Origin: Euborellia annulipes
Lineage: Eukaryota; Arthropoda; Insecta; Dermaptera; Anisolabididae
DNA length: 64,000 bases
Reading direction: 5' to 3'
NCBI GenBank assembly: GCA_023213315.1
Contig: JAKCPI010011781.1
Span: 1-64,000 of the forward strand
The translations under genes were made by a program, and so were the position numbers. The notes below the pieces were generated by a model. The model was not told where the DNA came from. It made no database searches and worked only from the letters and a program-made list of their open reading frames with translations. Below, piece by piece: positions 11,074 through 21,238 of the stretch; the stretch's first letter is position 1, and each line of letters starts with the position of its first letter.

Positions 11074-11970
11074 ATAAAAACTACCGTAGTTAGAGATCGA
11101 AGACTGTCTTCGCGGCTAGTCTACATATAAAAAACTTTTTTTGACCACAGTAGGCTTATCTCTAAAAGTGATAAAAATGCAAAGGTATATTATTTGATTA
11201 TTAAAAAAAAAATTCTTTGTTATTTTCGTTATTTTTTTTTCTCTCTCTTCTGACAGATTTATTCAACCAGCGACCCCGTCACTTGCCTTTTTTTATATAT
11301 ATATAGCAAATATCAACTTAGAAGAAACGAACAACACACACACATCACACCTCGCTTTATTAAAAACAAAATATATACAAGAAATAAACAAAATAAGTTT
11401 GTTTTTGTTATCCGGGGGGACTTTTATGTTGGTTAATATACATTTACCCTCTCTCATGTCCCAGTTGAGAGAGAGAGAGAGAGTGGGAGTAAGAATTGGT
11501 GAGATTGGATTAAGGGAAAATAAAAAAAAAAACGTAATATAGAAAAAGAAGAAGAAAACAGACGCTTGGAAATTTTGCATTTCAAATACGAGTATAAGCT
11601 CTCTACAATAGGTCGCATATATATATTAAAAAAAAAAAAGTTGAAAAGAAAAGGGAAAATAAGAAGAGGGAACAATTAGGGAATAAGTTTTCTTTTTTTA
11701 TTGTTTTTCTGTTTATGAATTAAATTAAAGTAATAAAAAGAAAAGATGCTACGGGTTATTTCCCATGGACAGAAACTATTCAGCTGTTTGATATACGTAG
11801 GAGCCAGAATTAGGGGGGGGGCGAAATTTAATTTCCCCCCCCCCCCCCCCTCCTTACTAGCAGGTCTATTAAAATATTAAGAATGAATATATATGATTTT
11901 GAAGGTTTACTTTTGATAAAATTGTTCTGTTATTCGGAACACAAAATAAATATTAACATTTATTTTCAGA
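11074..11970. other. Gene-free stretch
   Basis: A CT/GA tract near 11465-11483, a C-run near 11836-11850 and T-runs. No gene is recognised. Confidence 0.45.
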
Positions 11971-11999
11971 AAATTTATTAAGGCAGGCGACTGACATAT

Positions 12000-12040
12000 G
12001 TTCCAGTTTCGGTCAACTTGCTGACCATCATCAGGTCTAA
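12000..12040 (-). ncRNA. Hammerhead ribozyme motif (left arm)
   Basis: On the minus strand: CTGATGA, stem II GGTCA/TGACC, then GAAAC. Stem I is weaker than in the right-arm copy (AGAC against GCCT, one mismatch). It is the same sequence family as 12966-13022, in the opposite direction. Confidence 0.6.
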
Positions 12041-12146
12041 AAGATATAAATAATAATATAAAAAACATATTTTTTACATGCGATCATAACATCAAAAAGA
12101 TATCATCATAATTTCAATCATTTTACAATAATTATTTTATTTTTTT

Positions 12147-12839
12147 ACTTTCTCTTACCTATGTATATATGTAATATATATATAGAGAGAAAGTATTGGA
12201 TTCATGTCAAAAATTCGATGTCGAGATTTTGATGGATCTTCACGTTTTGAGGTCCCCTGAATCCAAAAAAGTGGTTTTCGCGACATGGTCTGTCTGTGTG
12301 TGTGGGTGGGTGGGTGGGTGTGTGGGTGTGTGGGTGGGTGTGTGTGTCTGTGTTCAATTTTAAGCATGAAGGAATTGAGCTACGAGGTTGAAATTCTATA
12401 TTTAACTTAAACACCCCCGGGACCGGAAAAATAAGCTTTTAATCAAAATCGGCCAAAGATTACTAGTACTTTACTGATGTACTTTTTCAGTTTTTTTCCA
12501 TTTTCTCAAAATTTGCTCCAACGATTTTTTTTAAAATTCAAAAAATCAATTATTTTTTAGATGCTCTTTAAAATGTATATTCTCATTTTGCGATTGAAAT
12601 CTTCTGAAGACCACTTTACTCTTGTATTTCATAGGGAAGATAGGAGAAATGGTTGCCATGGTAACAAAATATAAATATTTTCCCATACTTATAAATTTTA
12701 CATCTGAATTCAAATGTTCCGTACTGTCGGGAACTAAATATATGTCGACACAAAAAATCTGGTGTGACAAGCACAGTACACAACTTTCGATTACCGAAGG
12801 TAAGAGAAAGTTGTGTGCTGTGCGCCAGTCACACCAGAT
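12147..12839 (+). mobile_element. Element A, full length
   Basis: From ACTTTCTCTTACC to CAGTCACACCAG. The terminal hairpin spans 12759-12837 in the usual orientation (GACAAGCACAG arm first, apex CGATTACCGAAGGTAAG). A GT/GGGT tract replaces the usual GTCT tract. T-rich flanks. Confidence 0.9.
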
Positions 12840-12965
12840 TTTTCCTTATTATTTTATATAGATTAATCAGATAATAAAATTATTAATTATTGAAATTATG
12901 ATGATATCTTTTTGATGTTATGATCGCATGTAAAAATATGTTTTTTATATTATTATTTATATCTT

Positions 12966-13022
12966 TTAGGCCTGATGATGGTCAGCAAGATGACCGAAAC
13001 TGGAACATATGTCAGTCGCCTG
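12966..13022 (+). ncRNA. Hammerhead ribozyme motif (right arm), all three stems
   Basis: Core CTGATGA at 12972-12978; stem II GGTCA (12980-12984) with TGACC (12991-12995); GAAA at 12996-12999; stem III ACTG (12999-13002) with CAGT (13013-13016); predicted cleavage after C 13017 (GUC). Stem I pairs AGGC (12968-12971) with GCCT (13018-13021). All conserved core bases are present, so self-cleavage of the RNA is plausible. Confidence 0.7.
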
Positions 13023-13142
13023 CCTTAATAAATTTCCGTCATTAAATCAAAAAGTTCCCCGGAATAACCCCCGTGTGGCGGCGCTCCCATCGTTCCGTTC
13101 TGTTTTTTTTTTTTTTTTTGCTAAGTTGGTACATCTGTTGTT

Positions 13143-13398
13143 TTCGCTCAGGGGCCCACTTGTTGTGGGTACGTGGATGGCGACCACGAGCTGCCCGAGC
13201 TGGGACAGGCAGTCCTTCAATTCTTTGTATGTCTGTCTTTTCCTTCCTCTTTTCAACAGGCGTCAGAGCGTGCGACAGGCCGGCCTGTTCTATTTCTTCC
13301 GGTCGCAAAAACACATGAATAGGATTGGAGGGAGAAATTTAGGTCCGCCAACCCCGCATCGCGGGAATAGGGGGAGGACAGAAGAAGAAGAAGAAGAA
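13143..13398 (+). mobile_element. GC-rich retroposon with GAA tail
   Basis: A GC-rich unit (GCTCAGGGGCCCACTTGTTG ... GGCCGGCCTGTTCTATTTC ... GAAGAAGAAG) flanked by a perfect 15-bp duplication GGTACATCTGTTGTT at 13128-13142 and 13399-13413. A second copy is at 35353-35595. The long duplication and simple-repeat tail indicate target-primed reverse transcription. It may be a SINE or a LINE 3' end; no clear Pol III boxes were found. ORFs crossing it are not supported. Confidence 0.75.
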
Positions 13399-13632
13399 GG
13401 TACATCTGTTGTTGATATTCCCTCTAAACCTTAGCGTTTTGCAAAAGTTACTTAGCCAAGACAACTTCATCTATCTCTGTGTGTGTTTTTTACAATTTTA
13501 GAAATGGATATAAATTTGAAACATCGAACTTGAATTAAATTTTGCATAAAAAACGGTGCGTGAACGTTGAAAATGTTTCGGCAACGATTCTCTAAAGAAA
13601 ACGGTCACACGAGCGGTTAAAAAAAGTGGACG

Positions 13633-14186
13633 TCAAAAAAGAAGGCAATGCTCACGGTTATCATGGATTACAACGGTGTAGAATAATATTTTTTAACATC
13701 TATGTAAAAATCAAACTAAGAAAACTTATTGTAACATCTTGCTTTTTATGTAAACACTTGCTTTGATAAATGTGACTAACTTCATGGAAATGAGTAAAAA
13801 TGGCGGGAAAACTTTGAATCTAACTTCACAGGAATGCCTACAGATGGCGCTGACGTCGCTGTATATAAAGAGGCAAGCAACGGACATGACAGTCAGTTCA
13901 CTTGAGTCGGAGCAAGTGCACAGTGCTTGATAACGGCTGCAGAATAAGCAGTTGAAACGTTGTACACTATTTATATATTTTTAATAAATATTTAATACAA
14001 AAATGTGGTCTATAATTAAAAATTCTCCTAATAATAATATTTCAAACCACAAAAGCTTTAATAAACACATTCGTGAATCATGAATTTTTGCCACAAGGCC
14101 AGACCGTAAACAAAAAGTATTATTATTTGAGCGTTATGAGACTTTTGCGTGAAGCAATTCGCCGAAAAAGACCAGAATTGTGGGCA
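13633..14186 (+). pseudogene. Mariner transposase fragment, interrupted
   Basis: Bases 13633-13680 read SKKKAMLTVIMDYNGV and 14073-14186 read VNHEFLPQGQTVNKKYYY followed by RLLREAIRRKRPELW, the catalytic-core region of mariner transposases. The frame is kept across an insertion of about 390 bp at 13681-14072. The rest of the transposase is not found, and after 14186 an element A fragment takes over. A dead copy. Confidence 0.85.
13681..14072 (+). mobile_element. Insertion in mariner, possible solo LTR
   Basis: It splits the mariner frame cleanly after GGTGTA and before GTGAAT. Within it TGTAACATCTTGC (13730) to AACCACA (14051) has LTR-like TG...CA limits, a TATA box TGTATATAAAGAG near 13860, and AATAAA signals near 13983. 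The target duplication is not clear and the outer parts are unexplained. Confidence 0.35.
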
Positions 14187-14376
14187 GAAATGGTTGCCAT
14201 GGTAACAAAATATAAATAAAATAATTTATAAATTTTTCAAATTCAAATGTACCGTGCTATTAGAAACTAAATATATCTCTACACAAAAAAAAATCTGGTG
14301 TGACAAGTACAGAACACAACTTTCGATTACCGAGGGTAAGAGAAAGTTGTGTGCTATGCGACCAGTCACACCAGAT
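14187..14376 (+). mobile_element. Element A 3' fragment
   Basis: GGTTGCCATGGTAACAAA through the terminal hairpin CTGGTGTGACAAGTACAG ... CCAGTCACACCAG, usual hairpin orientation. Joined directly to mariner debris. Confidence 0.8.
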
Positions 14377-15068
14377 TTTTTTTTGTTTGAATTTTATCTT
14401 GATTTAATTTTGTTTTGTCGGTTTCAAGTTAGTTGGACGACGAAATCCGCAGAAGGCTAGCAGCGCAGCTAGTATGTATATGATTACTTAAAAAAATGTA
14501 TAAAAAAAGGGCTTCGATTCCAGACGGAAATAAATAAATAAAACGTTATTTTGCTATTTCGGTACGCACAGTGGATGTTATATATATATATTTTTTTTTT
14601 CTAACAAGGATCAAAGAATATATATAATAAAAAATAAAATATCTTTTAATGTTTGATATTTGAATATGGAATGAAATCGATAATCAGAGAGAGAGAGAGA
14701 GAGAAGAAGAAAAAAAAAATCTAATTGAATCCATAAAAGTCAAAATGAAGAAAAAGAAGAAGCCATTTATACAACAAGAACGACAAATAAAAAAAGAAAA
14801 GTCCCAACCAACAGAGAACATCTTAAAAAAAAAAAAAAGGGAAAAAAGTTTACGAAAAGATATTTAATAATAATAATAATAATAAGGAAGTATTGTGTCT
14901 TTTATTTTTTTATTTTAATATCATCTTGCTTGTGAATGAATGAATAAAAAAAAGATTGAAAATAAAAAATGAGCATCTTTCCTTCAAATAATCAGAGAAT
15001 TTATTGAATTATTTTTCGATCAAAAATAAACACTCTCTTGCTAATGACGTAAGGAAAAGTCAATTTTT
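14377..15068. other. Gene-free A-rich stretch
   Basis: A GA tract near 14688-14703, AAT repeats near 14868-14884 and A-runs. No gene is recognised. Confidence 0.45.
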
Positions 15069-15255
15069 ACTTTCTCTTACCTCTATAAATGTTAATATAT
15101 ATAGAAAGAAAGGATTGGATTCATGTTAAAAATTCGATGTCGAGATTTTGATGGATATACACGTTTTGTGGTCCCCTGAATAAAAAAAAAAGGAATTTAT
15201 CAACATGCTCTGTCTGTGTGTGTGTGTCTGTCTATCTCTGAACAAAATATCTCAA

Positions 15256-15476
15256 TTAAAATTAAATATACAAATTAAACACTAGGTTATTTGTTTCAAA
15301 GGTTCTTTCAGAAGTGATTACATTCTAATTCTGATGATGACAAGAAATTGTCGAAATACGTATCAAGTGTTAATTTTTTAGTTAATAAAACCTACCCTAG
15401 TGTTTAATTTGTATATTTAATTTTAATTTACAAAATGTTTCAACGAGAACCAACGGTCGAAAGTTTAAATCTTATT
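15256..15476. mobile_element. Small hammerhead element with 12-bp target duplication
   Basis: Flanked by AAAATATCTCAA at 15244-15255 and 15477-15488. The element has inverted arms of about 31 bp (TTAAAATTAAATATACAA at the left, its complement ending at 15428), a hammerhead motif at 15326-15370, and a tail of about 48 bp (15429-15476) outside the right arm. The long duplication points to retrotransposition. Same plan as 23067-23533. Confidence 0.7.
15326..15370 (+). ncRNA. Hammerhead ribozyme motif
   Basis: Core CTGATGA at 15331-15337; stem II GACAA/TTGTC (15339-15343 with 15348-15352); GAAA at 15353-15356; stem III is the palindrome ATACGTAT (15356-15363), so it would pair best between two molecules; predicted cleavage after C 15364. 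Stem I is weak. Confidence 0.6.
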
Positions 15477-16790
15477 AAAATATCTCAAGAACGAAAAGAG
15501 CAAGAAGATTGAAATTTTATATTTAAGTTAGGCATCACCCTGGGACGTGACAAGAAGGTTTTGAACAAAATCGGCCAAGAGTACTAGTACTTTACTAATT
15601 CACTTTTTCAGTTATTTCCAATTTTCTCAAAATTCGCTGCAACGATTTTGATTAAAATTCAAAAATCAATTATTTTTTAGATGCTCTTTAAAATCTATAT
15701 TCTCATTTTTTCATTGAAATCTTGAGAAGACCACTTTACTCTTGTACTCCATAGGAAGGATGATATGAATTGTGTATAGAAAATACAAGTTTCGGTTGAA
15801 AATCTTGTTTCGGTCGGACCCTAATATTTATTAATTCATATACTCGAAAAAAGTAAGGGTGTGCCGCCGGGAATATTTTATTTTGTTTATAAGTTTTAAT
15901 ATAAGTATCAACGGAAACTAAATATAACTCGACACAAAAAACTCTGGTGTTTAAAGCTCAGAACACGACTAGCGAAGGTAAGAGAAAGTTGTGTGCTGTG
16001 TGACCAGTCACACTAGATTTTTACAAAAAATTGTCATCCTCAGTGTATAGGTCGAGAGTAGGGGAAGACGTTTCATATTTGATCCCCCAAATAAATAGTG
16101 GAACAAATTCTTTTTTTTTTTACACAATAAGTAGATGAAATTCTTTCTAGTATATACGAACGTATTATCGTTCTTTTATTTTTGCATATAAAATACGTAG
16201 CTATTTATACTCTCTGTGGCGAATTGTCTTCTTTGCATTTATCAGTTAGAAGCAGACTTTTTTTTATATTCTTTTCTTAAAATGTGTTCAGAGTGGGAGT
16301 CACCAAACCAAAAGGGTTTTCTTTTCTTCTCTGGACAATTCCATACACACGCACACACAAACACAGAGTTTTATTCCAGTCCATACTGGAAGAATTTGAT
16401 TTCCCAGGGCGATTCCATTCCATGGTGAATCGAACTTGGCCCCATTGCGGATTCCTTTAAGGACGACGGACAGAGAGACAGACACCTCAAGATGAAGAAT
16501 ACGAGTAAAGGATTTGGCCAACTTAATTCGCTTAACTCTTCTCTCTCTCTTTTTGTTGTTATTACGTCACAAGAAAAACAACCCAGCCCTTATTTTGGTT
16601 AAGAATGTAATAAATGTAAATGGATATGGGAGAGTCTCTCTTTTTTTTTATCACAAATATTAGATTGGATAAATAAAGAAATGGAACACTAAGCATCGAG
16701 ATCGAAAAAAGTCAAGTTTTGAATTCAGAGTTGCTATAGTGCGGAAGAGTTGCGATTGGTAAATACAAGAAAAACAAAAACAAAAAAAAA

Positions 16791-17358
16791 ATTTGAAATC
16801 TGACTTGATCTTCCGATCGCGCAATCGGCCGAAAGTTTCATAAAATTAGTGAATTTTTTTAAAGGGCAACTTTTATTTGATTTTTTTCGCTCTTCTATCA
16901 CCATGTCGCGTTACAAGCCGTGACGCTACAAGCTCTGACGTCACAAGCCGTGACGTCAAAAATAGGAAAGTTGAAATTTAATATATATGACGAATTATAA
17001 AAAAACAATTTGTGAGATTTAATTATTCAATTTTTAAATTGATAAAATATAATTTTTTAAATAATTTAAAATGATTAAAATCTTTAATTACTAAATAAAT
17101 ATTGTTCTCAGTTTTTAACAAGCGTCTATTGATTTTTCATTTTCCAATTATTAAGTTAAAATTAAAAACGCGATTTTAATACCCTTAATTGAATAATTTT
17201 CTGAAAATTTTCAGTTACACGCCTACGATCCGAATAAAAAGTTTCACTTGCATCGTGCTTTCATAAAATCACACAATGATTTTTTTTTAAATTTTTAATT
17301 TAATTTTAAGAAACTTTCGGCCGATTGCGCGATCGGAAGATCAAGTCAGATTTCAAAT
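16791..17358. mobile_element. DNA transposon with 48-bp terminal inverted repeats
   Basis: 16791-16838 and 17311-17358 are inverted copies (ATTTGAAATCTGACTTGATC ... GCGCAATCGGCCGAAAG). The interior has repeated CAAGCCGTGACGTCA units around 16911-16960 and GCCTACGATCCG ... TTTCACTTGCATCGTG. The interior is shared with 20258-20563. Non-coding. Confidence 0.8.
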
Positions 17359-17374
17359 TATTATTATTATTATT

Positions 17375-17490
17375 ATTTTTTTTTCTTGATTTCCAGCCAG
17401 ATTTCTCTTAAATGTCTGAAACACGACTCCATCCATACTTATGGCATATGCCCCAGGCGATTCTGGATCAGCTTCGTGGAAGCGAATGGC
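17375..17490 (-). other. Short coding-like patch, unassigned
   Basis: The minus-strand frame reads AIRFHEADPESPGAYA ... DGVVFQTFKRNLAGN and is less AT-rich than its surroundings. It could be an exon or exon fragment, but it has no convincing splice donor and is bounded by repeats. Not recognised. Confidence 0.2.
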
Positions 17491-17554
17491 GCAGCTAATT
17501 ATTATTATAAGAGAAATTAGCATCATTTTTTTAATTACACGGCAATCTTTTTTC

Positions 17555-17655
17555 TGGAGTGACACCTTCAGTAATCGAAAGTTGTGTTCTGTGCTTGGCC
17601 CCCCAGATTTTTTTTGTTTATACATATATTTAGTACGGTGCATTCGTTCCTTCAT
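17555..17655 (-). mobile_element. Element A terminal fragment
   Basis: AGTAATCGAAAGTTGTGTTC ... TTGGCCCCCCAGATTTTT then a degraded start of the reversed body (ATATTTAGTACGGTGCATTC). Confidence 0.6.
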
Positions 17656-17859
17656 TTTACTTTTTTTTTTTATCTAACTTTCCCCTCTGCCTTTTCCCTA
17701 GCAAAACGAAATTCCCCCCCCTTCCTCGGAAAATTATTTTCCTTCTGTAGAAATCATTTTACTTTTTTTTTTTTTTTTTTTTGAGAATCTAAATTTTTTC
17801 CGACCCTTTCCCGCCTTGCGGAATTTTTTTCTACCTCACATGGAAATCATTTGACCTTT

Positions 17860-18055
17860 TTACTTTCTCTTACCCTATATATGAAATATATAGAGAGAGA
17901 AAGTATTGTTTTTTTGTATGTCCGAGTCTCATTCCATCTTTTCAAAGTCAGGTTTCGACTGGTTTTTGGCCGAAACCGAAATCGAATCTTTTACATTTAG
18001 TTTAGTACATTTTATTTCTCTCTATCAACATATATAGAGGTAAGAGAAGGTAAAT
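17860..18055. mobile_element. Element A left ends flanking a short degraded insert
   Basis: TACTTTCTCTTACC at about 17860 and its reversed form AGAGGTAAGAGAAGGTAAA near 18045 enclose about 170 bp with GGTTTCGACTGGTTTTTGGC and related text also seen near 32050-32140. Confidence 0.45.
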
Positions 18056-18441
18056 AGATACAAACTCGAGTTCGGAATTCTGTGACTTCTATATTTGTCG
18101 CGCGATGCTGTAAACTGTACGTGTGAGTAAATAAATAAATAAAATAGTGGGGGCAGATAGAGCGCCGGGCTCGAGCTGCGCAGCTAGTTATATTGTTATG
18201 ACATGGTTAGATTGATAGGCTCTCTTTCTCTTTTATTTTTAATTAGTAAAAAAAATCCAAAGAGTAGAGAGAGAGAGAGAGGAGAGGGATAACAAGTTGA
18301 TTGTGTGTAGTTTGTAGCTCTAATCTGGTTGTAGGCAATTATAATTAAGTTGAGGTTTATTAGTCGCAAGTCCTAAACAAGTCATGAAACAATAGATATG
18401 AATGAGCTGCACTGGGACACACAGAGGGGGTCCAGAGAGTG

Positions 18442-18503
18442 GAAAGAGAGAGAGAGAGAGAGACTAATTTCCGCTCTCTCTCTCTCTCTCTCTCTCTCTC
18501 TAA
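18442..18503. repeat. GA tract followed by CT tract
   Basis: GAGAGAGAGAGAGAGAGA then about 13 bases then a long CT run, able to fold back. Another GA tract is at 18266-18284. Confidence 0.85.
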
Positions 18504-18732
18504 TATTGCAAAATTATCGTTAGCATTATTATTCACCATCTATGCATGTCATAACATTCTAACCATGTCGGCACAAGGGAAACATTTGAATTTGACTTCT
18601 AAATTTTACTTTCATATACATTTAAATAGCAAAAAAGAAAAAAAAAACCTGGACACATTTTTTTATAATAATAATTCTACTGTCATAAAAAGTATACCCA
18701 AAAAAATCAAGTAATTCAAAAATTTGCCAAGA

Positions 18733-18950
18733 GATGTCAGAATGGTAGCTAATAATATTTAATGCATTTGGTTGCTTTTTATTGATCTTTTAACAATGAA
18801 TACTTTATAAATGTTATTATATAATATGTATCTTTTATAAAAGCATAAAAAATATAAATATAGGCCAGATATAGGCTAATACTATATCGTCTGTTAGACT
18901 AGCCTGCCATCTATTGCAAGAATGCTGAACTAATTTGACAGTTGATTTTT
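18733..18950 (+). repeat. Dispersed repeat R7.5, second copy
   Basis: Reverse complement partner of 7500-7695: GATGTCAGAATGGTAGCTAA ... AGACTAGCCTGCCATCTA. Confidence 0.6.
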
Positions 18951-19004
18951 TTAAATAAATCATCTAAGCTTATTTTAAAAATTTCTTAATTAATATGTGA
19001 TTAA

Positions 19005-19169
19005 TAGAGACCGGATTTTAAGCAAAATGCTTATTGCTCAATTTTATAAGCAACCATTTGATATTTAATTTCTATACGAATTAGGAAAAACTAAGTGCAT
19101 TGAGATTGCATTTTTTGAGTTTTCATGCTTTTTTTCCCTTTCGTGCTTATTTGAACTTATTTTACGAAT

Positions 19170-19212
<43 letters not shown>

Positions 19213-19599
19213 TAAAAAAACACACTTTTTTCCCATTCACACACGCATACACCAAGGACGTGTATAAGGGGGGGGGGAAGAGGGGGCCCGGCCCCTCCCA
19301 AAAAAAAAAAAAATTTTCAAAAGCCCCGCAGTGCGAAAAATTATAGCATTGTAAAAAAAAATTTTCCGCAGGGTGAAAAAATTTTGTTCCGCAAAAACAA
19401 AATTTTTTGCAGGGCGGGACGGAATAAATTAAGTTTCTTTAAAAAAAAAAAATTTGTATACGCCATTGGTAGGAGTAAAAATTGCTTATGATATGCTTTT
19501 TTTCAACTTTTATGCTTATTTAACAACTTTTTATTCAAGTTTTTTATGCTTTTTTAAGCACTTTTTTCAATTTTTTTATGCTTTTTTGTCCGGTCTCTA
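19005..19599. mobile_element. hAT-type short element with 8-bp duplication
   Basis: Ends TAGAGACCGG and CCGGTCTCTA, flanked by GTGATTAA at 18997-19004 and 19600-19607. An 8-bp duplication and TA-type ends are hallmarks of hAT. The interior is AT-rich with repeated ATGCTTATT motifs, a T-run of about 30, and a nested element. Confidence 0.8.
19243..19466. mobile_element. Nested short element inside the hAT element
   Basis: The ends ACCAAGGACGTGTATA and TATACGCCATTGGTA are imperfect inverted repeats. The interior is GC-rich (GGGGGCCCGGCCCC, CCCCGCAGTGCG) unlike the host hAT element. Non-coding. Confidence 0.55.
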
Positions 19600-20257
19600 G
19601 TGATTAATAATAACAATAAATTCATTTTTAAATTTAAAAAAAAAAATTAAAGATTATTGGGACAGATTGTTTTTTTGTATTTGCTTGATAACAAAAAAAT
19701 TAATTACGATAATTTTTTAATAAGTCATTAAACAAATTATATCTCGATGTCCCAATAACACCCATTAACGTTTACTCGACCCTTTGATCATGAAATACTC
19801 TAAGGAACAAGAGAAAAGAGAATTAAATATTTAAAAACATTTTAAATCTAAATTATCAGCAAGCTTTTAAAACAAATATCGCTTAATTTAATTTGAATTG
19901 AAATAAATGTTGAGTTAATACTGTAATAATAATACTAATAATAGTGGCTCCCTTGTCTCGGCTCGTAATGTTATGTAATTCATTACTCCCCCTACGAGAG
20001 CAACAACAACAACATAATATCTTGTTAATAATATAATGTCGGGAATGCATTCATTCATTCATTCATTCAAAGTGTAATAAATATCAAGATAGAAATTCAT
20101 TTAATTATCAATGGCGGCGGCGATTTTAATTGAAATTTCATGTTTACCCTTATTTTGTCCTCTCTTCTTTTGACTTGGCTACCTGTTGTTGTTGTTGTTG
20201 TTGTCAATGCTGGAATAACATTAATTCCATTTAAAAATAAATTTGGTGGTGTTAGAT

Positions 20258-20563
20258 TTTTAAAGTGAAACTTTTATTTTATCCCCTCAAATTTTTTCGC
20301 TCTTCTATCAGCATGTATCAGCATGTCGCGTTACAAGCCGTGACGTCAAAGGCCGTGACGCGACAAGCCATCACTTCACAAGTCATGACGACAAAAATAG
20401 GAAAGTTGAAATTTAATATATATGAAGAATTATAAAAAAATAATTGTAAGATTTAATTTTTCAATTTTTATTCTTCTGAAAATTTTCTTTTTAAACGCCT
20501 ACGATCCAAAAAAAAAAGTTTCACTTGCATCGTGGTTTCATAAAACCACACAATGATTTTTGC
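20258..20563. mobile_element. Relative of the 16791-17358 element
   Basis: Shares TCGCTCTTCTATCA, CATGTCGCGTTACAAGCCG, TGAAATTTAATATATATGA and CCTACGATCC ... TTTCACTTGCATCGTG with it but lacks its 48-bp outer inverted repeats. Short inverted ends AAGTGAAACTTTT / AAAGTTTCACTT are visible. Confidence 0.6.
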
Positions 20564-20572
20564 GATATACAC

Positions 20573-21169
20573 TGCTTGTCACACCAGATTTTTCGTGTCG
20601 AGATATATTTAGTTTCCGCCAATATATTAAAATTCAAGATGTAAAATTTATACCAAGTATGGAAAAATATTTATATTTTGTTACCATGGCAACCATTTCC
20701 CCTATCTTTCCTATTAAGTACCAGAGTAAAGTGGTCTTCAGAAGATTTCAATTGCAAAATGAGAACATACATTTTAAAGAGCATCTAAAAAAATAATTGA
20801 TTTTTGAATTTTAATCAAAATCGTTGGAGCAAATTTTGAGAAAATCGAAAAAAAAAACTGAAAAAGTGCATCAGTAAAGTACTAGTACTCTTTGGTCGAT
20901 TTTGTTCAAAAGCTTCGGGTCACGTCCTATGGGGGTGCCTAACTTAAATATAAAATTTCAATCTCCTAGCTCTTTTCGTTCTTGAGATATTTTGTTCACA
21001 GACAGACACACAGGCAGACCATGTCACGAAAACCACTTTGTATTTTGATTCAGGGGACCTCAAAACGTGAAGATCCATCAAAATCTCCACATCGAATTTT
21101 TGACATGAATCCATTACTTTCTCTATATATATATATATTAACACATGTCCTGTGCCAGTCACATCAGAT
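20573..21169 (-). mobile_element. Element A, reverse, with unusual left terminus
   Basis: Starts with TGCTTGTCACACCAG (inner arm of the terminal hairpin only) and ends CTGTGCCAGTCACATCAG after the ATATAT tract. So the terminus usually found at the right end occurs here at the left end as well, giving CTGRTGTGAC-type inverted ends. Confidence 0.75.
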
Positions 21170-21238
21170 TTTTTAAATTATATTGTTATGTTGAGTGTAA
21201 TAATCTAATGTGATACGTTTCAATTTGATTGTTAATAG

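Larger units (their letters stand above)
11971..13035. mobile_element. Palindromic element with hammerhead motifs in both arms
   Basis: Bases 11971-12118 and 12888-13035 are inverted copies of each other, about 148 bp, nearly identical. Each arm holds one hammerhead-ribozyme-like sequence. The space between the arms is almost entirely one element A copy (12147-12839). No clear target duplication was found around the arms. Ribozyme motifs in each arm link it to the smaller elements at 15256 and 23067. Confidence 0.7.
15069..16018 (+). mobile_element. Element A, degraded, split by a hammerhead element
   Basis: Left end ACTTTCTCTTACC and right end CAGTCACACTAG. Bases 15256-15476 are an insertion. 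The region around 15765-15905 contains extra sequence unlike other A copies, and the hairpin is partly eroded. Confidence 0.75.

Noticed and set aside
12155..12414. Pro/His/Thr-rich ORFs, also at 40034-40275 and 42431
   Set aside because: Produced by the GT/GGGT tract of element A; no codon bias or conservation beyond the repeat itself.
13009..13434. 141-codon ORF on the + strand
   Set aside because: It crosses the palindrome arm, a T-run and the GC-rich retroposon with its GAA tail (the poly-Glu stretch); not a single biological unit.
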